The notes beneath the pieces were generated by a model. The model was not told the DNA's origin and ran no database searches. It worked only from the letters and a program-made list of their open reading frames with translations. Shown here piece after piece: positions 26,441 to 38,689 of a stretch of DNA of 64,000 nt. The position numbers and the translations under genes were made by a program. The stretch is from Glandiceps talaboti (lineage: Eukaryota > Hemichordata > Enteropneusta > Spengelidae): assembly GCF_964340395.1 (NCBI RefSeq), contig NC_135554.1, forward strand, positions 7,088,975 through 7,152,974, given 5' to 3'. Every line of letters begins with the position of its first letter. The stretch's first letter is position 1.

Positions 26441-27639
26441 GGGACCGGACAGAATTTACGGCAAGGGGGGGGGGGGGGGCCTGGGGAGAAATTATCTCTG
26501 ACTTGTTTTTTTTCCTGCCCCCCCCCCATCCACTGTGACCAAAATTTCACAGCCCCCCCCCCCTTTTCAAAAGTATAAAAAATTCATGCCCCCCCCCCAA
26601 AAAAAAGAAAAAAAGTGCACAAATATCATGCCCCCTACAATAACTAAAAAGAGTACAATTTTTTTTTGTTACTGTAGCACAACTGTAATATTTCTTTTGG
26701 TACTACTATTATGTTACTATTTCAGCCCAAACAACTTAGTAGTTGCAGAGGAAGTTTTTTAGAAAACAAAACAAAATAAAACATATTGACCATACATGTA
26801 ATCATACACATGTGGTATAATCTTGTTTATTTCCAAACTACACACCATAAGTAGTCATCACTTAATACCAAGGCATTTGATGTGGTGGTTTTAACTGTCA
26901 TTCACTGATACATACACAGAAACACAGACACAGAGTAAACACACATTCACGTGCGTGATTTGTGAAAAACTGTAGTGGGGACATTTGTGGGGAGTATCTA
27001 AGGACATCACATCACCTACATAGTGTATTCAAATATCTATTTATACTCATAACACAATAACTATCTAATGTCAGACATTTGTGATGTCATGAAGTGCTAG
27101 CAAACTAAGGATTTTATGCACACTGAGGTCTGACAAATATAGCTTTCACTTTCCTACACCAAATGCATTACCAATACACATGTAAATGTAAGACATTTGT
27201 GACTTCATGACAGTGCAAAGAAATTCGGAATGTTGTGGAATACTTAGATGTAATCAATATGCTTTCAGTTACAAAACCATACATATTTAAACCTATCGTG
27301 TCAGGCATTTGTGACTTCATGATGGGGACAGCAAATTCAGAATTGTATTCAATACACTGTACAGTGATCAGATGAGTATTACTCACAGTTTTCTAAACCA
27401 TTCACATTAAGCTTGAAGTGCAGTGTCAATGATGAATAGCCTTTGCAATACAATCCCTTTATTCATAATCTTGAATTTATATAAAGGCAAGTTTCCATGA
27501 TCCAGCCAGTCTTCCTGATCTAGTTTGAACAATAAGGGAACCATCATGGTCTTTTTGATGGCTAGACTCATTTGATTCGCTGTCACTCTCACTGTCACTG
27601 TCACTAGTACTTGATGTATCGTAAATTCTGTCCGGTCCC
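26441..27639. mobile_element. DNA transposon with perfect 20-bp TIRs and TAA target duplication
   Basis: GGGACCGGACAGAATTTACG (26441-26460) is exactly inverted at 27620-27639, flanked on both sides by TAA (26438-26440, 27640-27642), as in PIF/Harbinger. The subterminal left part is C/G-homopolymer rich. On the minus strand just inside the right TIR, a frame reads a Ser/Asp/Glu-rich stretch and then QTRSGRLAGSWKLAF and a stop, a coding tail similar to that in the element at 53271-54136. It lies in the intron after the trefoil exon. Confidence 0.88.
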
Positions 27640-27664
27640 TAACTACCTACCTACACTGTACTGC

Positions 27665-27800
27665 TTGTACATACATACATACATACATACATACATACAT
27701 ACATACATACATACATACATACATACGTACGTACGTACGTACATACACACATACATACATATACATACATACATACACTTGTATGTATGTAAGGAGTATT
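27665..27800. repeat. ACAT/ACGT tetranucleotide microsatellite
   Basis: TACA units interrupted by a short run of TACG units. Confidence 0.93.
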
Positions 27801-28383
27801 CCAGACTAGACAACTTGATACATGCATATTAGGTACAATGTTTACTTTTTGGTAACCAAAGAAACCATATCTCTAAAACTACATTGTAAAATGAATTGAT
27901 GTTATAGGTAGCTGTTTGCATTGCTCCTATAGAAAGTAAAAATGATGACTTACTCAGGGGATAGATTGTTCTGGTAAATGTTACGCAATTTCGAATTTGC
28001 TAAAATACTCAGTTGATAGCCTGAGAAATAACGTAACGTGAGTACGAGTGTCTACAATACCTGTATACGACATCAAATGCATATACATATACTAGAATAA
28101 ATAGAAATCATAATTATGTAAGTTTAATGCCTGAAGGACATTTTCCCTAATGATCAAAAGTGATGTAATTATATAATGCAAATTACACATCACAAATAAA
28201 ACAAAATTACCTAACTAACTCCATCAAACACGAATGTGATGTCAAGATCGATGTATGCACCAAAGTTTGCACGTTTGCATTCTTAAGAAATAGCCTGATT
28301 TTGATCAATGATCATGCAAATTACTAATTAGAGTAAAAACTATATCAACAAATTTCATAGGACATATGTGCGCAATATTTAAA

Positions 28384-28520
28384 CAATAATGTACGCCCTC
28401 CCAGCCCATAATGGACGAAAGCAAACTTTGAACGACATAATGGGCGAGGCAACAGCCAAGCCCATTATGGAGTGCAAAGTTTGCTTTCGTCCATTATGGA
28501 CTAGGAGGGCGTACATTATT
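28384..28520. mobile_element. Foldback (hairpin) element, part of a larger nested inverted structure
   Basis: AATAATGTACGCCCTCC at the left is inverted at the right end (GAGGGCGTACATTATT). Inside it CCATAATGGACGAAAGCAAAC pairs with GTTTGCTTTCGTCCATTATGG. A second inverted pair lies outside: CCAATTCCAGTGAATTTGT (about 28541) versus ACAAAATTCACTGGAATT (about 28897), with another AATAATGTAC at about 28893. The structure suggests a MITE with a nested hairpin spanning about 28384-28925. Confidence 0.8.
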
Positions 28521-29400
28521 GCTATTATTTTATAGTTTTGCCAATTCCAGTGAATTTGTAGACCGATAAACGCAAAACAACGTATAATATACACAGCGCT
28601 GAACATCGTCTGCCATGTTCGGCCCGAAAGCTGAATACTGATCATAGCGACACACGTACGTACACGTACATACATATACACTTCAATGAACTGCTGTGAA
28701 CACAAATTTGTTTCATGAATGCGTTGTATTTTTAAACAGTGGAAATGACAATCATAAATAACAACATACATTTCGAAAAAATACCCAGTCGTATGAAGAA
28801 ACAGAACAAATAAGCTTGTATTGTTATGCTTGTTCCGGGGCCGCGATGCCCAATAACGGAGTACATTATCAGTAATAATGTACAGCGATGACGTCACAAA
28901 ATTCACTGGAATTAGTAATGCTATAATATGATATTGCTTATATATTTGTACATGTACCAAATTATATGAATTTTATTTTAAGCTTGCATTCTATGATACA
29001 GCCTAATTCTGAACAGTCGTTGATTATGCAAATTACTTACTACTATCAAAAGCTATAACAAAAGTGCTCTTTGTTATCATCAATGCATACGCCAAATCAT
29101 ATGACATTCGAACCTTGCATTCTTTTTTATATTAACCTAATTACCGAAAATCATCAATTTTGTAAACTGCTCATTAAAACTAAACAATTTTACCAACCTG
29201 GTTTATATGACTTGTGTTACATGTTGTGTTTGTTGCATATGCAAAATTGTTTGGAAGTCGAAGTGTGCATTCTTAAAGATGTGCCATTATTACTTAAACT
29301 CATTATTTATGCAAATAAATCATTAAATGTAAAAGCTATATATACATTCCTGTACTTAATTGTACTGAAATCATGAATGACTCCATCTCTTTTGTGATAG

Positions 29401-29703
29401 CCTTATACAACGTGGCATTAAACCGATATGTTGAAAGTACACTTCGGAACGGCTGGACAGCAACGGACGGAAGATATCCCACTTCAAAATACTCACCAAG
29501 AGATATAAGCTGGGGAGGTACAGAACCATATGGTAATCCAAGTGGAACGTATGAAGACTTTGAATCTCGGAAAACTAAATTAATTTGGAACCAACATATG
29601 TGCTGGGAACAATCGATGATACACCCGATGATATTAATGAACGTATTTTTGGATCAAAAATATATTGTACAATTAGTCAGGCTGTGTATTTATACGTCAC
29701 AAC
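29401..29703 (+). CDS. Galactose-binding-like (discoidin-fold) exon, divergent, first of two
   Basis: Exon between CTTTTGTGATAG and a consensus GTAAGT donor, phase 1-1, 303 nt. It begins LYNVALNRYVESTL, then GWTATDGRYPTSKYS and GDISW-like segments, and ends VFLDQKYIVQLVRLCIYTSQ. This is the usual layout of a galactose-binding-like domain (NVALNK ... DG ... W ... v-DL-x-y-V-x-x-V-R-l). The central part (about residues 35-80) is unlike standard F5/8C. Such domains bind carbohydrate or phospholipid on secreted proteins. It is assigned to the modular gene by phase and strand. Confidence 0.55.
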
Positions 29704-29826
29704 GTAAGTGTAACAATGAAATTTGAATATTGTCTACTGAATTTTAGAGGAGCCTTGTTTTATATATAAGCTGCATTTCCCTATGGAACATCTGTACTTA
29801 AGAAAAAAATAGTAGAGGGCCTAATG

Positions 29827-30100
29827 ACATAGTCTTTAAAACAGAACATCTTGCTTAGGAAAGGCCTGGTACAACTGGTTATATATGTAGTAAATAACCG
29901 ATAATGTACCAACCAGATATTATAGTAAAATATTACTGACAATATATCAAAATTAGCCGATAATGTATCAATTAATCGATAATGTAGTTATTCCTGTTAC
30001 TGATAGTGAGGTAAAAATTTACCAATAATGTAGGAACATTTTTAACCTGATAATGTACTAAATATTTACCGATAATGTATCAAATATATATTTAAATTGG
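29827..30100. repeat. Dispersed short-motif region (CCGATAATGTA repeats) plus a repeated block
   Basis: The motif (A)CCGATAATGTA or close variants occurs about six times between 29896 and 30080 at irregular spacing. The block CATAGTCTTTAAAACAGAAC at 29829 recurs at 30769 next to a TA tract. Confidence 0.75.
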
Positions 30101-30522
30101 AAATATTGGCATTCAGTGAACGCCATTCAGGTAGTTATGGTAGATATTGAAGATATTTGATATAGCTACATGAGCAACCTCTTTATCATTATTTATATTT
30201 CAGAATCTAAAAATTGTTGATACATATACCAATACAATTCCTCATATATATACTAATTCAAGTTGAGTTATATATATACAAATTTAAGGCCAACATGTAA
30301 CAACCCGCCAACACCTACTTGTCCACACCTAATAACTCACACAATAACAACCAACACCTCCACACACACAACACCAACCCACCTACACAGACAATAGTGA
30401 TGATAGTTATATTGTCTGCACTCTATATAAACAGCACACCCAGAGAGTAGAAAACAGTTGCCTGATGATCGCACAATGCGTGAAACTCCGAGTTACAACC
30501 AGGAAAGAGTTCCAGTACTACC

Positions 30523-30523
<1 letters not shown>

Positions 30524-30607
<84 letters not shown>

Positions 30608-30677
30608 CATGAAACATACAGTTCTAACCCAAATATTTCCACGCCAAAATATGTATATATAGAAACTCAATGTTAAG

Positions 30678-30763
<86 letters not shown>

Positions 30764-30847
30764 TTTGACATAGTCTTTAAAACAGAACATCTTGCTTAGG
30801 AACTGCGGTATAGAGCACTGTCTTATAGCAGATTGATACTCACCGAG

Positions 30848-30893
<46 letters not shown>
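30524..30893. repeat. Three TA microsatellite tracts
   Basis: TA tracts at about 30524-30602, 30678-30760 and 30849-30892, separated by short unique DNA. The first is preceded by a GATCGCACAATGCGTGAAAC-type motif that also precedes the TA tracts at 50.6-50.8 kb. Confidence 0.95.
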
Positions 30894-30895
<2 letters not shown>

Positions 30896-31556
30896 AACGT
30901 TGCAATCTTGTTTAACTGAGAAACTACATGTATGTATAATTAATGCTGAAAACAGCAGGCTACATGCTACATAAAAAAAAACTGAATTAGTTTCCAAATG
31001 TCGCCATGGAAATAAAGGTTCTACTATAAAAGTCAACCTCCGTAAGGAATAGTTTAGTCTGACCATCTTGTTATGCATGTATTTACATGTACATATCGAG
31101 TCACCCGATGAGTGCTCAACAAGCGTGGATCTCTGAGTAATGACATAGAATATCTTTATTCTTTAGATTTAGTCAGTCTGTAATGTGTAATAAACCATTG
31201 GTAGGTAAACGCATGGATGGTACATACATGACCCCCATTCAAATGTGTTTGAGATTATGGAGTTCGACGTCAGGGTAGTAAAACTTCTCATACGCAAGGT
31301 TATTTGAGCTCTTACAGTGGGGGGGGGGGGCAATCTTAGAAAATAAAGGAGTACTGCGAGTAAACTATCTCACACAACCAGCTTCACAAGATCTATAGCC
31401 TATGATCAAACAATGTACAACTATACAACGAGTTCGTATCAAGTACACTTTAGTGCACTTTTATTTCAACCACCACTTTAAAATGTGAAACAGCAAATAC
31501 AATAATTTCAACTGTAAACAAAATACACAATTCGGCATGAAACAATTCAACACTAA

Positions 31557-31640
31557 AATAAATAAATAAATAAATACATACATACATACATACATACATA
31601 CATACATACATACATAAACAGATAAATACATACATAAATA
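31557..31640. repeat. AAAT/ACAT microsatellite
   Basis: AAAT units followed by ACAT units. The overlapping Tyr/Val/Cys/Met minus frame is a repeat translation. Confidence 0.9.
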
Positions 31641-31737
31641 AATTTACAATTATCTTTAAGATGTACGCATAAGGACGACAATCTTCTATAATATGTATTT
31701 CTATCTTCTCTACATCAAGTGTCTTTTCTGCTAAGAG

Positions 31738-32001
31738 TGGGAATTATTGGAGGTGCGCAACCCACATTGGCAGAAGAAGCTTATTCTGAGATCTCAGCTC
31801 GCTATTGCCTATTGCCACCTGGAGATTTGACGAAAGAGATTATAGAAGGGAAAAACTTAAACAGTGCTTGGTTAGACTTCAGTGGTGATTGGTTTACTTG
31901 GGTTAACATCTATTGTTATTTGTATGTGGATGCTGTTATGCTTGTTGGTCGTTTACTTAATAAGCTAAGAATCATTGAACTCGAGGTCTATACTGACTAT
32001 G
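31738..32001 (+). CDS. Second galactose-binding-like or related extracellular exon
   Basis: Exon from a TTTTCTGCTAAGAG acceptor to a GTGGGT donor, phase 1-1, 264 nt. It starts GIIGGAQPTLAEEAYSEIS and closes with LLNKLRIIELEVYTDYG, which resembles the late beta strands of a discoidin-fold domain. Only two Cys are present. In the middle, SAWLDFSGDWFTWVNIYC is aromatic-rich. Complete domain identity is not secure. The phase, strand and position between the 29.4-kb and kringle exons argue that it is real and in the same gene. Confidence 0.5.
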
Positions 32002-32129
32002 GTGGGTGACCACTTCTTCAATATATTTCATACAATAAGTATCATTTAAGTATAATCCATATAATATGGTAGTTTAGGTTACCATGGAAAGTGGTATGCA
32101 ACTACACTCGATTATTTTTGATAACATTA

Positions 32130-32545
32130 TATTATATTATTTTATATTATATTATATTATATTATATTATATTATATTATATTATATTATAATAGTACAG
32201 TATAGTATAGAATATTTTATATATTATCTTAATTTTAGTTTATTTATCAATTATTTAACGATTCCTTTTATGACAAGAGCAGCTGTTGTTTATTGAATAT
32301 ATACTAGTAATCTGAAAGTTCTAGACTCTGTTCGACTATTTTATAAATGTACACATTTGTCCAAAGCGAATTGGACATATTGTTTTGTTGTTCTGTTATT
32401 TGAATGTAAGTAAGGATGCATTCATTCATCCTTCCATTTATTCATTCATTAATTCATCCATCCATCCATCCATCCATCCATCCATCCATCCATCCATTCA
32501 TTCATTCATTCATTCATTCAGGCAGTCAGTCAGTCAGTCAGTTCT
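32130..32545. repeat. Microsatellites (TATAT/ATTAT and ATCC/ATTC tracts)
   Basis: An ATTAT pentamer array at about 32128-32192 and ATCC then ATTC then AGTC tetramers at about 32420-32542. Confidence 0.92.
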
Positions 32546-34326
32546 GTAGGAGAGTGAATACAAATGACCAATATCTGAGGTCTTTTTTTTATCACGAATA
32601 CTAACAAACCAGAGACAGTATACAGTTTCAATTAGGCGACATCATTTTTTTCTTCCATAAGGAAGAGATATATTTATGGGTAGAAGTCTGTGTGTGTGTC
32701 TGTCTGTGTGTATGTGTTTGTGTGTCTGTCTGTCTGTGTCATCGTTTTCTCCATAACGATTCAAATGAAATTTTGAAGACGTATTCTGTAGGGTAATATC
32801 TAGTGTCAGATATGGGGTTGAATCCGTTTTATTTTAGCTCTCCGCTACATAGCGAAGGGTAGCGAAGGTAGTGAGATTCAAAACTTACTATTTACATTGA
32901 GACACATTTTATGAATATACATTAAATATCAGACTGTATTACCATCATGCTTTTTGCACAAAATAAAGGTGTACATCGTGTTACCCGTGTTTTATTTCTG
33001 CACTCCTTTTTTGGCTGTGGAAGTACACCGACCGAGTCACCACTTGCATTACAAACAGACAACCCTGATCCTACTTGTTCAGATTCTAAACGACTCAGAT
33101 TCTAAACGTACCCTTTTACATTCCAACACATTCAATATTTATACATTGAATATACTGTATTACAGTTACACTAAAAGGTGTACATCGTGTTACAACTGCG
33201 CTGTATCTCAGCGCTAATTTTTTCCATGGAAGTACACCGCATGAGTAAACAGGCACTGCATTGCATTGCGTACAGTTACGTGCAGAGTCTGGCAACGTGT
33301 ATGTTGTGTTGTATACATCCTAAAAGCCAGAGGTTAGAGGTCGAGATGAAAGCCAGCTCCATTCTCCAGCTACATCGTCATTTTGTACCCGGGTTTTGTC
33401 TCTCTACTATATCATTGTAAGTACTTTTTTATATTTCTCTTTTCGTTTACACGTAAGTATGTACGTTTTTTTCTACTTATGTTCTCCCAGCCCATCTTTC
33501 CACTATTTCTGTACTAAAAATTACAGCTTGCTGCTTGACACATCTTCAACACCAGTCAAATAAAAGCTATATCTGTGTTGAGACTTGACCTATCAGTTTT
33601 ACAACTTATGCATACCATCTTATTATCTGATAACGCTATTTTCGTATTTGTAAGAGCGAATGTATTATTGTCATTGGTTGCAAAAAAATGCATAAGTGAC
33701 ATCACTGCTGATGCGTATGATGCACAGCGTTACATGTTGAGTGGTCTATGAAAGTTCAGTTTATTTGTTTCGCATTTGTTTGGTTATCAGTTTATAAATT
33801 CACATTTTCCTTGTGAAGAATAAAAAAATCAAAATCATGAATTAAAGTGTAACACAGTTCCAGGAAATACAGTCACCGTCATCGTACAGTGAGTTTTATC
33901 AGCAGACAGAGTCACTTCTTCACATTACTTCACTCGAAATACCAAGAAAATATGTGATAAAAACTTCGTGCTGAGTTATATCATTGTCACTTAGGAGTTG
34001 TGAAACATTAATAATTGTCCCATTGTCTGACCTGCTCAATCAGCATTGCCACACAATGGAATGGGGAGGCAACTTATCAAGGTAACAGCTGTTTAGATTG
34101 TTTGTCACTCAATTTATGTGTGAACTTCCCAAATAGAGAAACTCGGAATGTTTATAGTTTGGTGATTACTTGTCAGTGACTCACCTCTAGATCTCCACAA
34201 TAAATGATACAGTCAGTCACACCAGCAAAAATTGGGCTCATGACCATGGAGTCATAACTATTTCTTGTGATAATAGAATTTCATAGTGTACATTAAATAT
34301 GTTTAAGAGAATATTGATGGCTGAGT
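32546..34326. other. No recognisable exon; short repeated blocks
   Basis: AAAGGTGTACATCGTGTTAC occurs twice (about 32965 and 33174), each followed about 45-60 bp later by GGAAGTACACCG, an imperfect inverted partner. Near 32836 TAGCTCTCCGCTACATAGCG and GGGTAGCGAAGGTAG resemble the reverse complement of the minisatellite unit at 45.7 kb. No splice-bounded coding was found. Confidence 0.5.
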
Positions 34327-35757
34327 TTTTTTAGCTCCGCTGTCAGCGAAAGCTGAAAGCGTAGCTTTAGGTATAGGTGGGTATTGAGGTATAGAGAGTA
34401 GAGTGAATCATAGGTGTCCGTCAAACTTTTATATTTTTACTATCTACTCCATAAGTGACAGTCGGAATTCTTCGATATTTGGTGTGCATGTTCCCTGGGG
34501 GGAGGCTATTCAGATTTGTTCATGCCAAGTTGATCTGTGCCATTTTCAATTTTTTATGATTTTTTTTCATAAAATGTCATTTTCATCAACTCCTTGAAAA
34601 CCTCTTATTAGATTGCTTTGATATCTGGCGTGTTGATGCGCAGGGGGTAGCTTACTCAGATTTGTTAATTTCAAGTCAGCACATCCTCATTTTTATTTTT
34701 TATGATTTTTTTTTTGTAATTTGAAAAAAAAATGAATATGTTAATGAGCATAATGACCGACGCCATATTGGAAATCAGTCGACGAGACTTTAAGTAAACT
34801 GCCACTTTTCAAAAGACACTATTGACGTCAAACAAGCAATGTAATATGTGCTATAGTCATAATTCTACGCATTGGGCGCCCAAATGACAAGCGTTTGTTC
34901 GAAACAGGGTTGTAAACTTCAAATCCAATTCTGCACCCTTCTACATTATCAGCCAATCCGCAACATCCTCATTTGCATACTCTATCCTGATTCGACCAGA
35001 AGCTGAAGGTGACCTCATTCGACCGAGCGATTTTCCACAGCAAGTATCTTGAGTATCAACACGGGACGTTCTTAGTACTCACTAAAATCACACTTCAGAC
35101 CCACTATAAAAGTGTGATGTTTTCAGATAACATGTAACTTGTGGTTAATTCTATATTGTCGTGCAATTTGGAATGACAGTGAACCAGAATTCAGACAACT
35201 TGCATAAGGAAGGGCATGCCAGGCATGCGGTTGAAGTTTAAATATGGCCGACAGTTCACATGTAAAGTTAAACGACATGAACGTGTCTTGCCTTTCCAAA
35301 ATGCAAATATTTGGCAAGTAAAAATAATTAAAATAATTACAACTTTAATTTGGCTTCAGACTTTGCATTATGTTTTGCGTATCTTTCCCCGTTTTACATG
35401 TAAATCCGAAAAGGTTCTCTCTCATCATGTCATCAGTGTCAGTGATCATACCGCGCGGGGTAGTCCTCGGGTGCACGAGTCTGTATTACTGACTTGACTC
35501 TAAACACCGGAGGGGGAGGGACAATTGTCAGAATCGAGTCCCGAATTCCTCCGTACGCAAGCAGGACTACGTGCGGGGCTGCTTTGAGTACGAGCGAAGT
35601 GAGGCATGTTGAGGTATTTTGTTGAGAATTATAAATATTGCGAAATGTCAAGTACAAGGTTTAAATACAATGGAATGATGAAAAAAATGGCAGAGTCTGC
35701 TGACAGGCGCCGGTCACAAAAAACACTGTGAATTAAAATATCAGACGATGTGCATGT

Positions 35758-36295
35758 ATGTATTAATCGCCGACAATCCACCCGTATGCACGAGGGACTA
35801 ACCCGGAAGCAAGTCGTTGTCAGCCATACGTTACAGTGGTAACATCGTCCGAGAAATCGCTGCGTTCAGAGTGTCATTATTCACAGAATTGTTGTTTTCG
35901 AGTGAAAACCCGTCTTGAATTGTATAACTCTAACAAATGAAGACATGTCAAGTTATATTTTGAAAGTTGTATCGCTAGTTTGAGACGATTTTCTCACGTA
36001 CTATAGTACTATCGAGCCTTACTTGGAAGTAGTAGGACCTTCCAGTTCATCGGGAAGTTTAGCCAGTCCGATAATTCTTTCTGGTTTAGTTTACAACACT
36101 TTTGATCACGCAGATTTTGTTGTTGTGATGAAAAGAAATTAAAAAAAGACCATTTCAACCATTTCGTTGTGTTTTCTTTGTGAAAGGTAACCGAACATGA
36201 ACGAGTGTTACCACTGTAACGTATGGCTGAGAATGACTCTCTTCCGGGTACTTGAGATTGTCGCCGTACGGAAACTAAGATGGCGATTAATACAT
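35758..36295. mobile_element. Inverted-repeat element (MITE-like), copy in unit 1
   Basis: ATGTATTAATCGCC at 35758-35771 is inverted at 36282-36295. Inside, long subterminal inverted repeats around CCATACGTTACAGTGGTAAC (35824) and its complement (about 36207) enclose about 350 bp with no intact transposase. Confidence 0.75.
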
Positions 36296-37554
36296 TTCTT
36301 CCCTATATATATCTACCACAACTAGAACAAGTTGAATGTTGTTGACTTTGTAAATTTGTTAGAAAATTGAAATTCAAATTGCCTCAAAATTATTTTAGAT
36401 CCCTAGTTTATTTCCTTCTTCATTAAAATTTTCCAGGGTTACAGCTGTAAGACACTGGAATTACTTATAGCCAACCTCAAAATCCTCTTTTTTTCTTTTT
36501 CTTGTGTGCATTTCCCAGTCATTTTTTTCTGAGATTTTGTGCAATTTTTCATAACAGTAGATTTTTGTTATAAAATGGTGACTATGGTATAAAAGTACAA
36601 TACATTACCAACTTCTGTGTAAAATGTGTTTTATAGTGAGACATCATATGAAACCACTAACCACTTTATTGCATCGCTAAAACAAAACTGCATAGTGACT
36701 CGAAGAGCTGAAGACCTGAACCACTTCTACATGTCACCAAAATAAAAAATTAAATTAAAAAAAACAACAGCGGAGCTATTCTGACCGATAGGTCGCTTGT
36801 ATTTTCATTATCTACTCCGAAAGTGACAGTCGGAATTCTTCGATATTTGGTGTGCATGTTCCCTGGGGGAAGGTTATTCAGATTTGTTCATGCCAAGTTG
36901 ATCTGTGCCATTTTCAATTTGTTATGATTATTTTTCATAAAATGTCATTTTCATCATCTCCTTGAAAACTTCTTGTCAGATTGCTTTGATATCTGGTGTG
37001 TTGATGCACAGGGGGTAGTTTACTTAGATTTGTTAATTTCAAGTCAGCACGTCTTCTTTATCTATTTTTTATGATTTTTTTTTTGTAATTTGAAAAAAAA
37101 AATGAATATGTTAATGAGCATTATGACCGCCGCCATATTGGAAATCAGTCCGCGAGACTTTAGGTAAACTGCAACTTTTCAAAAGACACTATTGACATCA
37201 AACAAGCAATGTAATATGTGCTGTAGTCTTAATTCTACGCATTGTGCGCCCAAATGACAAATATTTGTTCGAAACAGGGTTGTAAACTTCAAATCCAAAT
37301 TCTCCACCCTCCTACAGAATGGTTCATTCCAGTATACGCACCTCACGATCAAGTGAGCTCTATGAGCATGCCTGAACTGAAGTGTATGGGATGATTTTTG
37401 ACAGAGTCAGTCGTCAATAAAAACGATAATACTCTTTCTAAAATTATCACATTTTGAAAGGGAAAGTACTTTGTGGTTCATTTATGGAGTTTTGTTTTTG
37501 TATGATCAATCTTGGTGGCAAAATCACAGCATCAAAATTACCGATGTGGTAGTT

Positions 37555-38050
37555 CCGTACGGCGACAATCTCAAGTACCCGGATGCACGAGGGACTAACC
37601 CAGAAGCAAGTCGTTGCCAGCCATACGTTACAGTGGTAACATCATCCGAGAAATCGCTGCGTTCAGAGTGTCATTATTCACAGAATTGTTTTTTTCGAGT
37701 GAAAACCTGTCTTGAATTGTATAACTCTAACAAATGAAGACATGTCAAGTTATATTTTGAAAGTTGTATCGCTAGTTTGAGACGATTTCCTCACGTACTA
37801 TCAAGGCTTGGACCTTACTCCAGTTCAGCGGGAAGTTTAGCCAGTCCGATAATTCTTTCTGGTTTAGTTTACAACACTTTTGATCACACAGATTTTGTTT
37901 TTGTGATGAAAAGAAATTTAAAAAAAGATCACTTCAACCATTTCGTTGTGTTTTCTTTATGAAAGGTAATCGAACATGAACGAGTGTTACCACTGTAACG
38001 TATGGCTGAGAATGACTCTCTTCCGGGTACTTGGGATTGTCGTCGTACGG
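37555..38050. mobile_element. Inverted-repeat element (MITE-like), copy in unit 2
   Basis: CCGTACGGCGACAATCTCAA (37555) is inverted with two mismatches at the right end (38031-38050). The CCATACGTTACAGTGGTAAC block is also inverted inside. Same element as at 35758-36295 but with a better preserved left terminus. Confidence 0.8.
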
Positions 38051-38689
38051 AAACTAAGATGGCGATTAATACATTTCTTCCCTATATATATATCTACTAC
38101 AACTAGTACAAGTTGAATGTTGTTGACTTGGTAAATTTGTTAGAAAATTGAAATTCAAATTGCCTCAAAATTATTTTAGATCCCTAGTTTATTTCATTCA
38201 TCATTAAAATTTTCCATGGTTAAAGCTGTAAGACACTGGAATTATTTATAGCCAACCTCAAAATCTTCTCTTTTTTTTCTTTTTCTTGTGTGCATTTCCC
38301 AGTCATTTTTTTCTGAGATTCTGTGCAATTTTTCATAACAGTAGATTTTTGTTATAAAATGGTGACTATGGTATAAAAGTACAATACATTACTTCTGTGT
38401 AAAATGTGTTTTATAGTGAGACATCATATGAAACCAGTAACCACTTTATTACATCGCTAAAACAAAACTGCATAGTGAAGAACTGAACCACTTCTACATG
38501 TCACCAAAATAAAAAAATAAAAAAAAATAAAAAAAAACAGCGGAGCTATTCTGACCGATAGGTCGCTTGTTCTGGTTAATGATATAGGGAGATGCTGGTG
38601 GGTAAGTGTCCTTTACCCTAAATACCAGTACCTGCATAAATTAAAAGACAAACGAAATGTACACATAGTTCATTGTCATAGTGTTGATC

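Larger units (their letters stand above)
34327..38571 (+). repeat. Large direct tandem duplication (two units)
   Basis: Unit 1 (about 34437-36800) and unit 2 (about 36801-38571) share long blocks. Both start with TCTACTCC(A/G)(T/A)AAGTGACAGTCGG and both end with CAGCGGAGCTATTCTGACCG followed by ATAGGTCGCTTGT. Unit 1 contains about 800 bp (34930-35750) that unit 2 lacks. An inverted AGCTCCGCTG at 34333 mirrors the terminal CAGCGGAGCT. Confidence 0.88.

Noticed and set aside
28379-28960. 193-codon minus-strand ORF
   Set aside because: It runs across the foldback element; the composition is random and both hairpin arms contribute.
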